A DNA stretch of 64,000 bases from Mycobacterium shinjukuense (GTDB taxonomy: Bacteria; Actinomycetota; Actinomycetes; Mycobacteriales; Mycobacteriaceae), in NCBI RefSeq assembly GCF_010730055.1, contig NZ_AP022575.1, positions 248,001 through 312,000 of the forward strand, in the 5' to 3' direction. The notes under the pieces were generated by a model. The model was not told the origin of the DNA. It made no database searches and saw only the letters and a list, made by a program, of their open reading frames with translations. The position numbers were made by a program, and so were the translations under genes. Below, one piece after another: positions 1 through 8,617 of this stretch. Position 1 is the first letter of the stretch; each line of letters starts with the position of its first letter.

Positions 1-1
1 G

Positions 2-433
2 CGCAAGGCGGCCGAGAAGTCGCGGAACTCTGTGTTGGATGATGTGAATACGGGTCAGCCGGCATTAGCGTTGGCGCAGAAGGTTATTCAGCGTGTCGAA
101 AAGGCGGGCCTGCCCGCCGATCTGATCCCCGTCGAGATCACCTCGATCGCGGTGTCGGCCGGTGTCGATGCGGAAAGTGCATTGCGGACAGCTATTTTGG
201 ACTTTGTGGACGTGGTACGTACCGCGGAGAAGGCAATTGCCGCCGCGCGCCGCGGTAACACCGTTGCCGAGGAGCTCGACGTGGCACCGCTGACCGGCAT
301 CACCGCCGAAGAATGGCTCGCGCACTGGCCGGCACGCCCGGATCGGACGCCGGCGTCGGCCTCAGCGGGGGCAGCGTACACCGCCGATGAGGCTCCCAAG
401 GAGCCGTCCAAGAAGCGCAAAGGCCGGCGCTAG
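2..433 (+). CDS. mazG: MazG-family nucleotide pyrophosphohydrolase, C-terminal part
   Basis: The frame is open from the window edge to the stop at 431-433, so this is the 3' end of a longer gene. The residues after KSRNSVLDDV (helical GQPALALAQKVIQRV, then a basic KKRKGRR tail) match what I recall of the C-terminus of mycobacterial MazG (Rv1021), which hydrolyses non-canonical NTPs. The catalytic EExxE motifs would lie upstream and are not visible. The assignment rests on this tail and on the lpqU-eno neighbours, which follow Rv1021 in M. tuberculosis. Codon use is ordinary for the genome. Confidence 0.75.
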   Translation, partial: RKAAEKSRNSVLDDVNTGQPALALAQKVIQRVEKAGLPADLIPVEITSIAVSAGVDAESALRTAILDFVDVVRTAEKAIAAARRGNTVAEELDVAPLTGITAEEWLAHWPARPDRTPASASAGAAYTADEAPKEPSKKRKGRR

Positions 434-643
434 CAGCCGTCTTTCTACCGGGAGCCGGCGACGAACCCGGCGAAGTTTGCCACATCTGCATGTGCCAACC
501 AAAATCACTGGTAGCTAATGAAAATCCAGGCCAACGCGGGGGAACGTCGCTGTGCTGGGCGGCCAATGGGATGGGCCGGCTCGGAAACCCATGGGACGAT
601 GATCGTGACCGAAGCCGATAGCCGGGCATTCATCGGGAGAGCT

Positions 644-1375
644 GTGTCACCGAGACGTTGGTTGCGCGCGGTCGCCGTGCTAGGGGCGACCGCGATGCTA
701 TTGGCGTCCAGTTGTACCTGGCAGCTCAGCCTCTTCATCCCCGACGGGGTGCCGCCACCGCCGGGGGATCCGGTGCCGCCCGTGGACACCTACGCGCGCG
801 GGCGGCCCGCCGATCAGTTGCGTGCGTGGGCGCAGCATCGCGCTGCGGCGTTGGACATGCCGGTCATCGCGCTGGAGGCCTACGCCTATGCCGCCCGCGT
901 CGCCGAGGTGGAGAACCCCAAGTGCCATCTGGCGTGGACCACGCTGGCCGGCATCGGGCAGGTGGAGAGCCATAACGGCAGCTATCGGGGCGCAAAGATA
1001 GCGCCCAACGGGGATGTGACTCCCCCGATCAGGGGTGTGCGGTTGGACGGCACCGGCGGCACCCTGCGCATCGTGGACAGCGATGCCGGTGATTTGGACG
1101 GCGATGCCGCGGTGGAGCGCGCGATGGGTCCGATGCAGTTCATTTCCGAGACCTGGCGGTTGTACGGTGTCGATGCCAACAACGACGGCATCGTCAGCCC
1201 GGACAACATCGACGACGCCGCGCTCTCGGCCGCGGGTTATTTATGCTGGCGCGGAAAGGATCTCGCGACACCCCGGGGGTGGATAACGGCGCTGCGGGCG
1301 TACAACAACTCCGGCGTGTACGCGCGGGCGGTGCGGGACTGGGCGACCGCCTACGCGGCGGGTCATCCGCTGTAG
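644..1375 (+). CDS. lpqU: LpqU-like lipoprotein, lytic transglycosylase fold
   Basis: The 243-residue product starts at GTG 644 with GGGAGA just upstream. This start gives a short basic n-region (SPRRWLR), a hydrophobic core and the lipobox LLASSC, so the mature protein should be lipid-anchored outside the membrane. An in-frame ATG at 518 would add 42 residues and spoil the signal peptide. The body carries a transglycosylase-like core: GIGQVESH (likely catalytic Glu), AMGPMQFI and ALRAYNNS, as in soluble lytic transglycosylases that cut peptidoglycan. It sits between mazG and eno as in M. tuberculosis. Activity is inferred from the motifs. Confidence 0.88.
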   Translation: MSPRRWLRAVAVLGATAMLLASSCTWQLSLFIPDGVPPPPGDPVPPVDTYARGRPADQLRAWAQHRAAALDMPVIALEAYAYAARVAEVENPKCHLAWTTLAGIGQVESHNGSYRGAKIAPNGDVTPPIRGVRLDGTGGTLRIVDSDAGDLDGDAAVERAMGPMQFISETWRLYGVDANNDGIVSPDNIDDAALSAAGYLCWRGKDLATPRGWITALRAYNNSGVYARAVRDWATAYAAGHPL

Positions 1376-1445
1376 CAGGATGATCGCTGACCCAGGCCTT
1401 ACGCTAAAGGACGGCCGCCGACGGCGAACACGTAAGGAGAACCCA

Positions 1446-2735
1446 GTGCCGATTATCGAGCAGGTCGGGGCCCGCGAAATCCTCGATTCCCGCGGCAACC
1501 CGACGGTCGAGGTCGAGGTGGCTCTGATCGACGGGACATTCGCTCGGGCCGCGGTGCCGTCGGGCGCGTCCACCGGCGAGCACGAGGCCGTCGAGCTACG
1601 CGACGGCGGCGACCGGTATGGCGGCAAGGGTGTACAGAAAGCCGTGCGCGCTGTCCTTGATGAGATCGGTCCCGCCGTCATCGGACTCAACGCCGACGAT
1701 CAGCGGCTGGTGGACCAGGCGCTGGTGGACCTCGACGGCACCCCCGACAAGTCCCGGCTGGGTGGCAACGCGATCCTGGGGGTTTCGTTGGCCGTGGCCA
1801 AGGCGGCCGCGGATTCGGCGGGGCTGCCGCTGTTCCGCTACCTCGGCGGTCCCAACGCGCATATCCTGCCGGTGCCCATGATGAACATCCTCAACGGCGG
1901 CGCGCACGCCGACACCGCGGTCGACATTCAAGAGTTCATGGTGGCGCCCATCGGCGCGCCCAGCTTCGTTGAAGCGTTGCGCTGGGGCGCCGAGGTGTAT
2001 CACGCGCTCAAGTCGGTGCTGAAGAAGGAGGGGCTATCCACCGGGCTGGGTGACGAGGGCGGCTTCGCCCCGGACGTGGCCGGCACCACCGCGGCGCTGG
2101 ACCTGATCGGCCGCGCCATCGAGTCGGCGGGCTTGCGCCCCGGCGCCGACGTGGCGTTGGCCCTGGACGCGGCGGCCACCGAGTTCTACACCGACGGCGC
2201 CGGTTACGCCTTCGAGGGCACCACCCGCACCGCCGATCAGATGGCGGAGTTCTACGCCGGTCTGCTCGGCGCCTACCCGCTTGTGTCCATCGAAGATCCA
2301 CTGTCCGAAGACGATTGGGACGGCTGGGCGGCCCTGACGGCGGCGATCGGTGACCGGGTGCAAATCGTCGGCGACGACATTTTCGTCACCAATCCCGAGC
2401 GGCTCGAGGAGGGCATCGAGCGGGGGGTGGCCAACGCGTTGCTGGTCAAGGTGAACCAGATCGGGACGCTGACCGAGACCCTCGACGCGGTCGCGCTGGC
2501 GCACCACAGCGGGTACCGCACAATGATGAGCCACCGCAGCGGCGAGACGGAGGACACCACCATCGCCGACCTGGCGGTGGCCGTCGGCAGCGGGCAGATC
2601 AAGACCGGCGCGCCGGCTCGCAGTGAACGCGTCGCCAAATACAACCAGCTGCTGCGGATCGAGGAGGCGCTGGGCGACGCGGCCCGCTACGCCGGCGATC
2701 TGGCCTTCCCGCGCTACGCTCCGGACCACAAATAG
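1446..2735 (+). CDS. eno: Enolase
   Basis: The 429-residue protein is full length for bacterial enolase, converting 2-phosphoglycerate to phosphoenolpyruvate in glycolysis. The start is GTG 1446, preceded by AAGGAGA at 1434-1440; an in-frame ATG at 1380 lies upstream of this site and is not needed. Visible family signatures are ILDSRGNPTVEVEV at the N-terminus, the SGASTGEHEA loop, GDEGGFAP, SIEDPLSEDDW, GDDIFVTN, the catalytic lysine in LLVKVNQIGTLTET and MMSHRSGETED. The next gene starts 11 bp after the stop, so the two are probably co-transcribed. Confidence 0.98.
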   Translation: MPIIEQVGAREILDSRGNPTVEVEVALIDGTFARAAVPSGASTGEHEAVELRDGGDRYGGKGVQKAVRAVLDEIGPAVIGLNADDQRLVDQALVDLDGTPDKSRLGGNAILGVSLAVAKAAADSAGLPLFRYLGGPNAHILPVPMMNILNGGAHADTAVDIQEFMVAPIGAPSFVEALRWGAEVYHALKSVLKKEGLSTGLGDEGGFAPDVAGTTAALDLIGRAIESAGLRPGADVALALDAAATEFYTDGAGYAFEGTTRTADQMAEFYAGLLGAYPLVSIEDPLSEDDWDGWAALTAAIGDRVQIVGDDIFVTNPERLEEGIERGVANALLVKVNQIGTLTETLDAVALAHHSGYRTMMSHRSGETEDTTIADLAVAVGSGQIKTGAPARSERVAKYNQLLRIEEALGDAARYAGDLAFPRYAPDHK

Positions 2736-2746
2736 GTTGAAATAGC

Positions 2747-3400
2747 TTGGCCGCCAAACCCGATCCGAAACGTCGCTCCCCGGCCCCGCGTCCGGGTAAG
2801 GCCGGCGGCTCGGTTGCGGGCCGGCGTTTCAAGCCTTCCCCGCACGCCAGCCGCAACACGGCGCGCGCGCTGCACGAACACATCGTGCAACCCATCAAGC
2901 GGTCTCTTAGCGAAGCCGTCGAGCTGCGCTCCGATCAACGGTTGGGTTTCACCGCGCGGCGGGCGGCGATCCTGGCGGCGGTGGTTTGCGTGCTGACGCT
3001 GACCATTGCCGGCCCGGTGCGCACCTACTTCGCGCAGCACACCGAAATGCAGCAGCTGGCGGCGACCGAAGCCGCGTTGCGCCGTCAAATCGCCGAGCTG
3101 CAGCGGCGCAAGGACCAGCTGGCCGATCCGGCGTATATCGCCGCGCAGGCCCGCGAGCGGCTGGGCTTCGTCCAGCCCGGCGACATACCGTTTCAGGTCC
3201 AGTTGCCGCCCGGGGTGGCGCTGTCGACGCAGCCGGGGACCGATGCGGCCACGCCGGCCCGCAACGAAGCCTGGTACACCTCGCTGTGGCACACCATCGC
3301 CGACGCCCCGCACCTGCCGCCGGCCGCGGTGGCGCCGCCGGAATCAGAGATCGGACCACCCGGTCCGGCGCCGTCGAAACCGCCGACCCCCGGTGGTTGA
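2747..3400 (+). CDS. FtsB/DivIC-like septum formation protein
   Basis: A 217-residue protein with a TTG start, matching Rv1024 by position and layout. A long basic, proline-rich cytoplasmic N-terminus (about 1-70) leads to one membrane segment near residues 75-95 (RAAILAAVVCVLTLTIAGPV). A coiled coil follows (EMQQLAATEAALRRQIAEL), with the DivIC-type sequence DPAYIAAQARERLGFVQPGD. This layout is that of FtsB/DivIC, which bridges FtsL and FtsQ in the divisome. The C-terminus is a proline-rich periplasmic tail. The stop overlaps the start of the next gene. Confidence 0.85.
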   Translation: MAAKPDPKRRSPAPRPGKAGGSVAGRRFKPSPHASRNTARALHEHIVQPIKRSLSEAVELRSDQRLGFTARRAAILAAVVCVLTLTIAGPVRTYFAQHTEMQQLAATEAALRRQIAELQRRKDQLADPAYIAAQARERLGFVQPGDIPFQVQLPPGVALSTQPGTDAATPARNEAWYTSLWHTIADAPHLPPAAVAPPESEIGPPGPAPSKPPTPGG

Positions 3401-3884
3401 CCGTGCCGACCTGGACGTGGTGGCCCGCCAACTCGGCCGCGAGCCGCGCGGTGTGCTCGAGATCGCCTACCGATGCCCCGACGGTGAACCCGGAGTGGTG
3501 AAGACGGCGCCGAAACTTCCTGACGGAACACCGTTTCCGACGTTGTACTACCTGACGCATCCCGTGCTGACCGCGGCCGCGAGCCGGCTGGAGACCACCG
3601 GACTGATGAGCGAGATGACCAAGCGGCTGCGCCGCGACCCCGGGCTGGCCGCGGCCTATCGGCGGGCGCACGAGTCGTATCTGGCCGAGCGTGACGCAAT
3701 CGAGCCGCTGGGGACCACCGTCTCCGCCGGAGGCATGCCCGACCGGGTCAAGTGTTTGCACGCGCTGATTGCGCACTCGCTGGCCAAGGGGCCCGGGGTG
3801 AACCCGCTGGGCGACGAGGCCCTGGCGCTGCTGGCCGCCGAGCCGGCGACGGCGGCGACGTTGGTGCCGGGGCGCTGGCTGTGA
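3393..3884 (+). CDS. DUF501 family protein
   Basis: 163 residues from GTG 3393, overlapping the previous gene by 8 bp. The protein has the DUF501 pattern: YRCPDGEPGVVKTAP, FPTLYYLTHP, a helical middle, and GGMPDRVKCLHALIAHSLAKG near the end with a conserved Cys-His. It corresponds to Rv1025. The function of the family is unknown. The constant position between ftsB-like and ppx genes in actinobacteria suggests co-expression. The frame is open much further upstream, but that part is antisense-free shadow of the septum gene, so the short overlap start was chosen. Confidence 0.85.
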   Translation: MVDRADLDVVARQLGREPRGVLEIAYRCPDGEPGVVKTAPKLPDGTPFPTLYYLTHPVLTAAASRLETTGLMSEMTKRLRRDPGLAAAYRRAHESYLAERDAIEPLGTTVSAGGMPDRVKCLHALIAHSLAKGPGVNPLGDEALALLAAEPATAATLVPGRWL

Positions 3885-4834
3885 GCCGCGTCGCCGCGAT
3901 CGACTGCGGCACCAACTCGATTCGCTTGCTGATCGCCGACTTGAACGGCGGGTTGGCGGGCGGGACGCTGCACGATGTGCATCGCGAGACACGGATCGTG
4001 CGGTTGGGTCAAGGGGTCGACGCCACAGGTCAATTCGCGCCGGAAGCGATTGCCCGGACCCGGGTCGCCCTGGCTGACTACGCCGAGCTGCTGAAGTTTC
4101 ACGGTGTCGAGCGGGTGCGGATGGTAGCCACCTCAGCCGCCCGCGATGTGATCAATCGCGACGTCTTCTTTGCGATGACGGCCGACGTGTTGGGCGCCGT
4201 GCTTCCTGGCTCGGCTGCGGAGGTGATCACCGGCGCCGACGAGGCCGAGCTGTCGTTTCGCGGAGCCGTCGCTGAATTAGACAGCGCCGGTGCGCCTTTC
4301 ATAGTCGTGGACGTGGGTGGCGGTTCGACCGAGATCGTGCTCGGTCAGAACGAGGTCTTGGCGAGCTACTCCGCTGACATCGGGTGTGTCCGGCTGACCG
4401 AACGCTGTCTGCACTCCGACCCGCCGACCCCGCAGGAAGTGATGGCAGCGCGGCGGGTGGTCCGCGAAAAGCTGGCAGACGCGCTGCGGGTGGTGCCTGT
4501 CGAGCGGGCCCGCACCTGGGTCGGGCTGGCCGGGACCATGACCACGCTGTCCGCGCTGGCCCACCGGATGGCGACATATGACTCTGCGGCCATACACCTT
4601 TCGCGGGTACCGGGTCGTGACCTGTTGGCGGTGTGTGAGCGGCTGATCGGCATGACACGAAGCCAACGGGCCGCGCTGCCCCCGATGCATGCCGGCCGGG
4701 CGGACGTGATTGGCGGCGGCGCGATCGTGGTCGAGGAGTTGGCCCGCGAGCTGCGCACCCGGGCCGGCATCGACGAGCTGACCGTCAGCGAGCACGATAT
4801 CCTCGACGGCATCGTGCTGTCGATGGGCCGGTAA
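3881..4834 (+). CDS. ppx: Exopolyphosphatase / pppGpp phosphohydrolase family (Ppx/GppA)
   Basis: 317 residues starting at GTG 3881 in a GTGA overlap with the previous stop. The ASKHA phosphatase signatures are clear: AAIDCGTNSIRLL (phosphate loop 1), VVDVGGGSTEIVLG (loop 2) and a C-terminal GGGAIVVEEL. This is the short two-domain form of Ppx found in mycobacteria (Rv1026), which removes phosphate from polyphosphate chains. It is the last gene of the eno-side operon. Which of polyP, pppGpp or nucleotides is the real substrate cannot be read from sequence. Confidence 0.9.
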   Translation: MSRVAAIDCGTNSIRLLIADLNGGLAGGTLHDVHRETRIVRLGQGVDATGQFAPEAIARTRVALADYAELLKFHGVERVRMVATSAARDVINRDVFFAMTADVLGAVLPGSAAEVITGADEAELSFRGAVAELDSAGAPFIVVDVGGGSTEIVLGQNEVLASYSADIGCVRLTERCLHSDPPTPQEVMAARRVVREKLADALRVVPVERARTWVGLAGTMTTLSALAHRMATYDSAAIHLSRVPGRDLLAVCERLIGMTRSQRAALPPMHAGRADVIGGGAIVVEELARELRTRAGIDELTVSEHDILDGIVLSMGR

Positions 4835-4936
4835 GTCACTTCCGCCACACGCGTCCCTGGAAGAGGTGACACACTTTGTGCCCGCCTCGTAGCGACAACG
4901 TCGGTCGATGTCAGACCCGCGTGCGACGGTTCGATC

Positions 4937-5239
4937 ATGAACCACTCGCTGTGCCTGCGCGGGATCGAGCTTCGGTATGTGCTGACGATGCACCTGGCCC
5001 AACACGGACCCGCGACCATCGCCGAAATGATCGATGCGCTGTGTCATCACGGATTCTGCGTCCGTGGTAGGGCATCCAAAGCCGTGTCGGATGCGCTGCG
5101 TTGGGAGATCGGACGGGGCCGGGTGCGACGGTTGGGTCGTGCTCGATACGGACCGGGGTATGTCCCGCGCTCCACCGAATACCGCATCCACCAACGGGTG
5201 CTGGCGTTACGCGCTTCGGCTCGGCCCGGGGGTGGCTGA
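4937..5239 (+). CDS. Small helix-turn-helix-like hypothetical protein
   Basis: 100 residues from ATG 4937. The protein opens with a helix-rich block (RYVLTMHLAQHGPATIAEMI) and a second block (RASKAVSDALRWEIGRGRVRR) that together look like a winged-helix DNA-binding fold, with basic residues in the recognition helix and the wing. I know no symbol for it. It stands alone between ppx and the end of the kdp operon, which is encoded on the other strand. No conserved partner is visible. It may be a small regulator, but this is inferred only from the helical pattern. Confidence 0.6.
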   Translation: MNHSLCLRGIELRYVLTMHLAQHGPATIAEMIDALCHHGFCVRGRASKAVSDALRWEIGRGRVRRLGRARYGPGYVPRSTEYRIHQRVLALRASARPGGG

Positions 5240-5356
5240 GATGCGGGCTGCGACGGCCCACGGGGGAGCCGGGTAGTCGGGAAGCGCCCGGGTGTCGCTG
5301 TGAGGCGGGCAAAAAGTGAACCCCGTCTGCGCCGGGACGCATGTGGCAAATGTGAC

Positions 5357-6037
5357 TCACGCCTCGAAGCGGTAGCCCATGCCCGACTCGGTCAACAGGT
5401 GTTTGGGATGCGACGGGTCGTCTTCGAGTTTGCGCCGCAGCTGCGCCAGATACACACGCAGGTAATGGGTTTCGGTGGCATACGCCGGCCCCCACACCTC
5501 TTTGAGCAGTTCCTCGCGGCCCACCAGTTTGCCTCGATGGCGGACCAGCACCTCCAGCATGCCCCATTCGGTCGGGGTGAGATGCACCTCCACACCGCCC
5601 TTGGTGACCTTCTTGGCCGCCAGATCGACGGTGAACGCGTCGGTCTCGAGTACCGGCTGGTCCAGCTCGGACACCGCGGTAGTGCGGCGCACCGCGGCCC
5701 GCAGCCTGGCCAGGAACTCGTCCATGCCAAAGGGTTTCGTCACGTAGTCGTCGGCGCCGGCGTCGAGGGCCTGAACCTTGTCGGAGGAATCGCTGCGTGC
5801 CGACAACACGATCACCGGTGCCCTCAGCCAGCCGCGCAGACCGCCCAACACGTCGATGCCCGACATGTCGGGCAGGCCCAGGTCGAGGATCACCACGTCG
5901 GGCGGGTGCTGGGCGGCGGCGCGCAGCGCGCCGGCACCGGTCGAGGCGGTGATCACCTCGTAGCCACGCACGGTGAGGTTGATCCGCAGCGCGCGCAGGA
6001 TGTGCGGCTCGTCGTCGATCACCAACACCCTGGTCAT
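5357..6037 (-). CDS. kdpE: KdpE response regulator
   Basis: 226 residues, an OmpR-family regulator. The receiver domain shows VLVIDDEPH, the phosphoacceptor Asp in VVILDLGLPDMSG, and the Lys of DDYVTKPFG. The C-terminal winged helix has VHLTPTEWGMLEVLVRH and RRKLEDDPSHPKHLLTESGMGYRF. The start ATG overlaps the kdpD stop as ATGA (6034-6037), so translation is probably coupled. KdpE activates kdpFABC under potassium limitation. It is the last gene of the minus-strand kdp operon. Confidence 0.96.
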   Translation of the reverse strand: MTRVLVIDDEPHILRALRINLTVRGYEVITASTGAGALRAAAQHPPDVVILDLGLPDMSGIDVLGGLRGWLRAPVIVLSARSDSSDKVQALDAGADDYVTKPFGMDEFLARLRAAVRRTTAVSELDQPVLETDAFTVDLAAKKVTKGGVEVHLTPTEWGMLEVLVRHRGKLVGREELLKEVWGPAYATETHYLRVYLAQLRRKLEDDPSHPKHLLTESGMGYRFEA

Positions 6038-8610
6038 TGGCGCCGCTCCTCCTCGGGCGCGGCCAGATCCACCACCACGGTGAGCCCGCCCCCGGGGGTG
6101 TCGCCGGCCGCGATGGTGCCGCCCATGGCTTCGACGAAGCCGCGCGCCACCGACATGCCCAGGCCGACACCGGTGGTGTTGTCGTGATCGCCCAGCCGTT
6201 GGAAGGGTTCGAACACCAGCTCCTCGGCCCCGCGCGGGATCCCGGGGCCCTCGTCGATGACGTTGACCAGCACGCGATCGCCCACCCGCCCCGCGTTGAC
6301 CCGGACCATCGAATTGGGCGCATATCGCAGCGCGTTGTCGATCAGGTTGGCCAGCACCCGTTCGAGCAGCCCGGCGTCGGCCAGCACCACCGCATCACCG
6401 ACGTCGACCTTCACCCGGTCGATGGCCGATCGGTAAAAGCCGGTGGCGCCCTTGCCGATGCTGATCAGGGCACGTTGCACCGTTTCCTCCAGGTACACCC
6501 GGTGCAACTCCGGGCGGACCACCCCGGCGGCCAGCCGCGACGAATCCAGCAGGTTTCCCACCAGCGCGGTGAGCTGATCGATGGATTCCTCGATGGTGGC
6601 CAGCAATTCGGCGGTGTCCTCGGGGGAGAACGCGATGTCGGCGGCGCGCAGGCTGGACACCGCGACCTTGGCCGCGGTCAGCGGGGTGCGCAGGTCGTGG
6701 CTGACCGCCGACAGCAGCGAGCGCCGCAGTTCGTCGGCCCGCACGATCGCCTCGGTCCGGCTGGCCTCTTCGGTCAGCTCGCGCTGCCGCACCAGGCCGG
6801 CGGCCTGGGTGGCCACGGCGGTCAGCACCCGGCGGTCGCGCGCAGACAGCTTCCTGCCGGCCATCAGCATCCAAAACTCCCGAAACTCCTGGTCACCGAC
6901 CTCGATCGCGGTGTCGGCGGAATCGACAGTGGTGCAAGGATCTTTGCCGACGGCGGCGACAACGTAGCCCCGGTGGTGATCATCGTCGGCGTGTTCGCGC
7001 AGCATGCTGACCGCGCGCTGCGAGTAGGTCTCCCGCACCCGTTCCAGCAGTGTCTCGAGATCGGCGCCGCGCAGCACCGAGCCGGCGAACAGGGTGAGCA
7101 GTTCGGCCTCCTGTGCGGCCAGTCGGGCGTCCCGGGCTCGTTTGGCCGCGCCGTCGACCAGCACCGCGACCGCGATCGCCAGCAGCAGCAGCACCACCTC
7201 GGTGACCGCGGCGTCGGGTTCGGCGATGGTGAACGTGTGCCGGGGAGTGGTCAGGTAGTAGTTCAGCAACAGGCTGGACAGCACCGCCGACAGGACCGCG
7301 GGCGCAACACCTCCGAGCAGCGCCACCACCAGCACACCGACGAAGAACAATGCGCTTTCGCCGGCGGTGTCGAGATGCCGGTCGAGGTAGTTGACGGTGG
7401 TCGCACAGATCGCCGATGGGACCAGCAGCGCGCCCAGCCAGGAGACGACGCGGCGCTGCCGGGGCGGGACGGACGCCGCTCGAAAGCCCCGTTGGGACTC
7501 CTCGTGCGTCACGATATGCACGTCGATCTTGCCGGAGTCTTGCACCACCCGCGCGCCGATGCCTTCGTCGAAGACGCGCGCCCAGCGGGACCGGCGCGAT
7601 GTCCCGATCACCAGTTGGGTGGCGTTGATCTCGCGAGCGAAATCAAGCAGGGCGCTGGGGACGTCGTCACCGACCACGGTGTGCAGCGAGGCGTCGAGGC
7701 TGCCGGCCAACTCCCGGATCTTGCTCATCCGCGCCTCCGACAGGCCGGCCAGTCCGTCACCGCGCAGCACGTGCACCACCATCAGCTCGGCACTGGATTT
7801 CGACGCGATCCGCGATGCCCGCCGCACCAGCGTCTCGGATTCCGGACCGCCGGTGACCGCCACCACGACACGTTCGCGGGCTTCCCAGGTGTCGGTGATC
7901 TTGTTCTCGGCGCGGTATTTGGCCAGCGCGGTGTCCACCTGGTCGGCGAGCCATAGCAACGCCAATTCCCTTAGCGCGGTAAGATTTCCGCGACGGAAGT
8001 AGTTTGATAGCGCCGCATCGACCTTGTCGGGAGCGTATACGTTACCATGAGATAGCCTGCGGCGCAGCGCTTCTGGCGTGATATCGATGAGCTCAACCTG
8101 GGACGCCTCGCGCACAATCGAATCCGGTATCGTCTCCTTTTGTTCGATGCCGGTGATCTGGGCGACGACGTCGTTGAGGCTCTCCAGATGCTGGATGTTA
8201 ACGGTGGAGATCACCGTGATTCCGGCGTCGAGCAGTTCCTCGACATCCTGCCATCGCTTGGGGTTCTTGCTGCCCGGGGTGTTGGTGTGGGCCAGCTCGT
8301 CGACCAGCACCACCTTCGGGTGCCGCGCCAGCACGGCCGGCACGTCGAGTTCGGGGAAGCTGACGCCGCGATATTCGATGTAGCGCGGCGGAATGATCTC
8401 GATGCCATCAAGCAGCGCAGCGGTTTTCGCGCGCCCATGCGGCTCCACCACGCCCGCCACCAGGTCGGTGCCGCGTTCCAGCCGCCGGTGCGCCTCTCCG
8501 AGCATCGCGTACGTCTTGCCGACACCCGGTGCCGAACCGAGATAGATGCGCAGTTCCCCGCGCCTGGGATGCTGGTCTGTGAAACCGGCGACGCTCACGT
8601 CAACAATCAT
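6034..8610 (-). CDS. kdpD: KdpD sensor histidine kinase
   Basis: 858 residues from ATG 8610, 7 bp after the kdpC stop. The frame is open further upstream, but that would run deep into kdpC. The N-terminal KdpD domain has the Walker A sequence GSAPGVGKTYAML and LVDELAHTN. A USP-like domain follows (VVAVTGGPESETLV), then four close membrane segments (SAICATTVNYL, ALFFVGVLVVALLGG and following), a GAF-like region, and the kinase core with H-box SHDLRTPLTAAK, N-box LIDNALRYAP and GEGPGIPRG-type G-box. It senses potassium or osmotic state and phosphorylates KdpE. Confidence 0.96.
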   Translation of the reverse strand: MIVDVSVAGFTDQHPRRGELRIYLGSAPGVGKTYAMLGEAHRRLERGTDLVAGVVEPHGRAKTAALLDGIEIIPPRYIEYRGVSFPELDVPAVLARHPKVVLVDELAHTNTPGSKNPKRWQDVEELLDAGITVISTVNIQHLESLNDVVAQITGIEQKETIPDSIVREASQVELIDITPEALRRRLSHGNVYAPDKVDAALSNYFRRGNLTALRELALLWLADQVDTALAKYRAENKITDTWEARERVVVAVTGGPESETLVRRASRIASKSSAELMVVHVLRGDGLAGLSEARMSKIRELAGSLDASLHTVVGDDVPSALLDFAREINATQLVIGTSRRSRWARVFDEGIGARVVQDSGKIDVHIVTHEESQRGFRAASVPPRQRRVVSWLGALLVPSAICATTVNYLDRHLDTAGESALFFVGVLVVALLGGVAPAVLSAVLSSLLLNYYLTTPRHTFTIAEPDAAVTEVVLLLLAIAVAVLVDGAAKRARDARLAAQEAELLTLFAGSVLRGADLETLLERVRETYSQRAVSMLREHADDDHHRGYVVAAVGKDPCTTVDSADTAIEVGDQEFREFWMLMAGRKLSARDRRVLTAVATQAAGLVRQRELTEEASRTEAIVRADELRRSLLSAVSHDLRTPLTAAKVAVSSLRAADIAFSPEDTAELLATIEESIDQLTALVGNLLDSSRLAAGVVRPELHRVYLEETVQRALISIGKGATGFYRSAIDRVKVDVGDAVVLADAGLLERVLANLIDNALRYAPNSMVRVNAGRVGDRVLVNVIDEGPGIPRGAEELVFEPFQRLGDHDNTTGVGLGMSVARGFVEAMGGTIAAGDTPGGGLTVVVDLAAPEEERRQ

Positions 8611-8617
8611 CCACCCG

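Noticed and set aside
4935..6323. 462-residue minus-strand frame over kdpE and the end of kdpD
   Set aside because: It reads through kdpE and kdpD in another frame of the same strand; composition is Arg/Pro-rich and no family features appear.
6037..7956. 639-residue plus-strand frame opposite kdpD
   Set aside because: Antisense shadow of kdpD, with His/Gln/Gly-rich composition and no domain.
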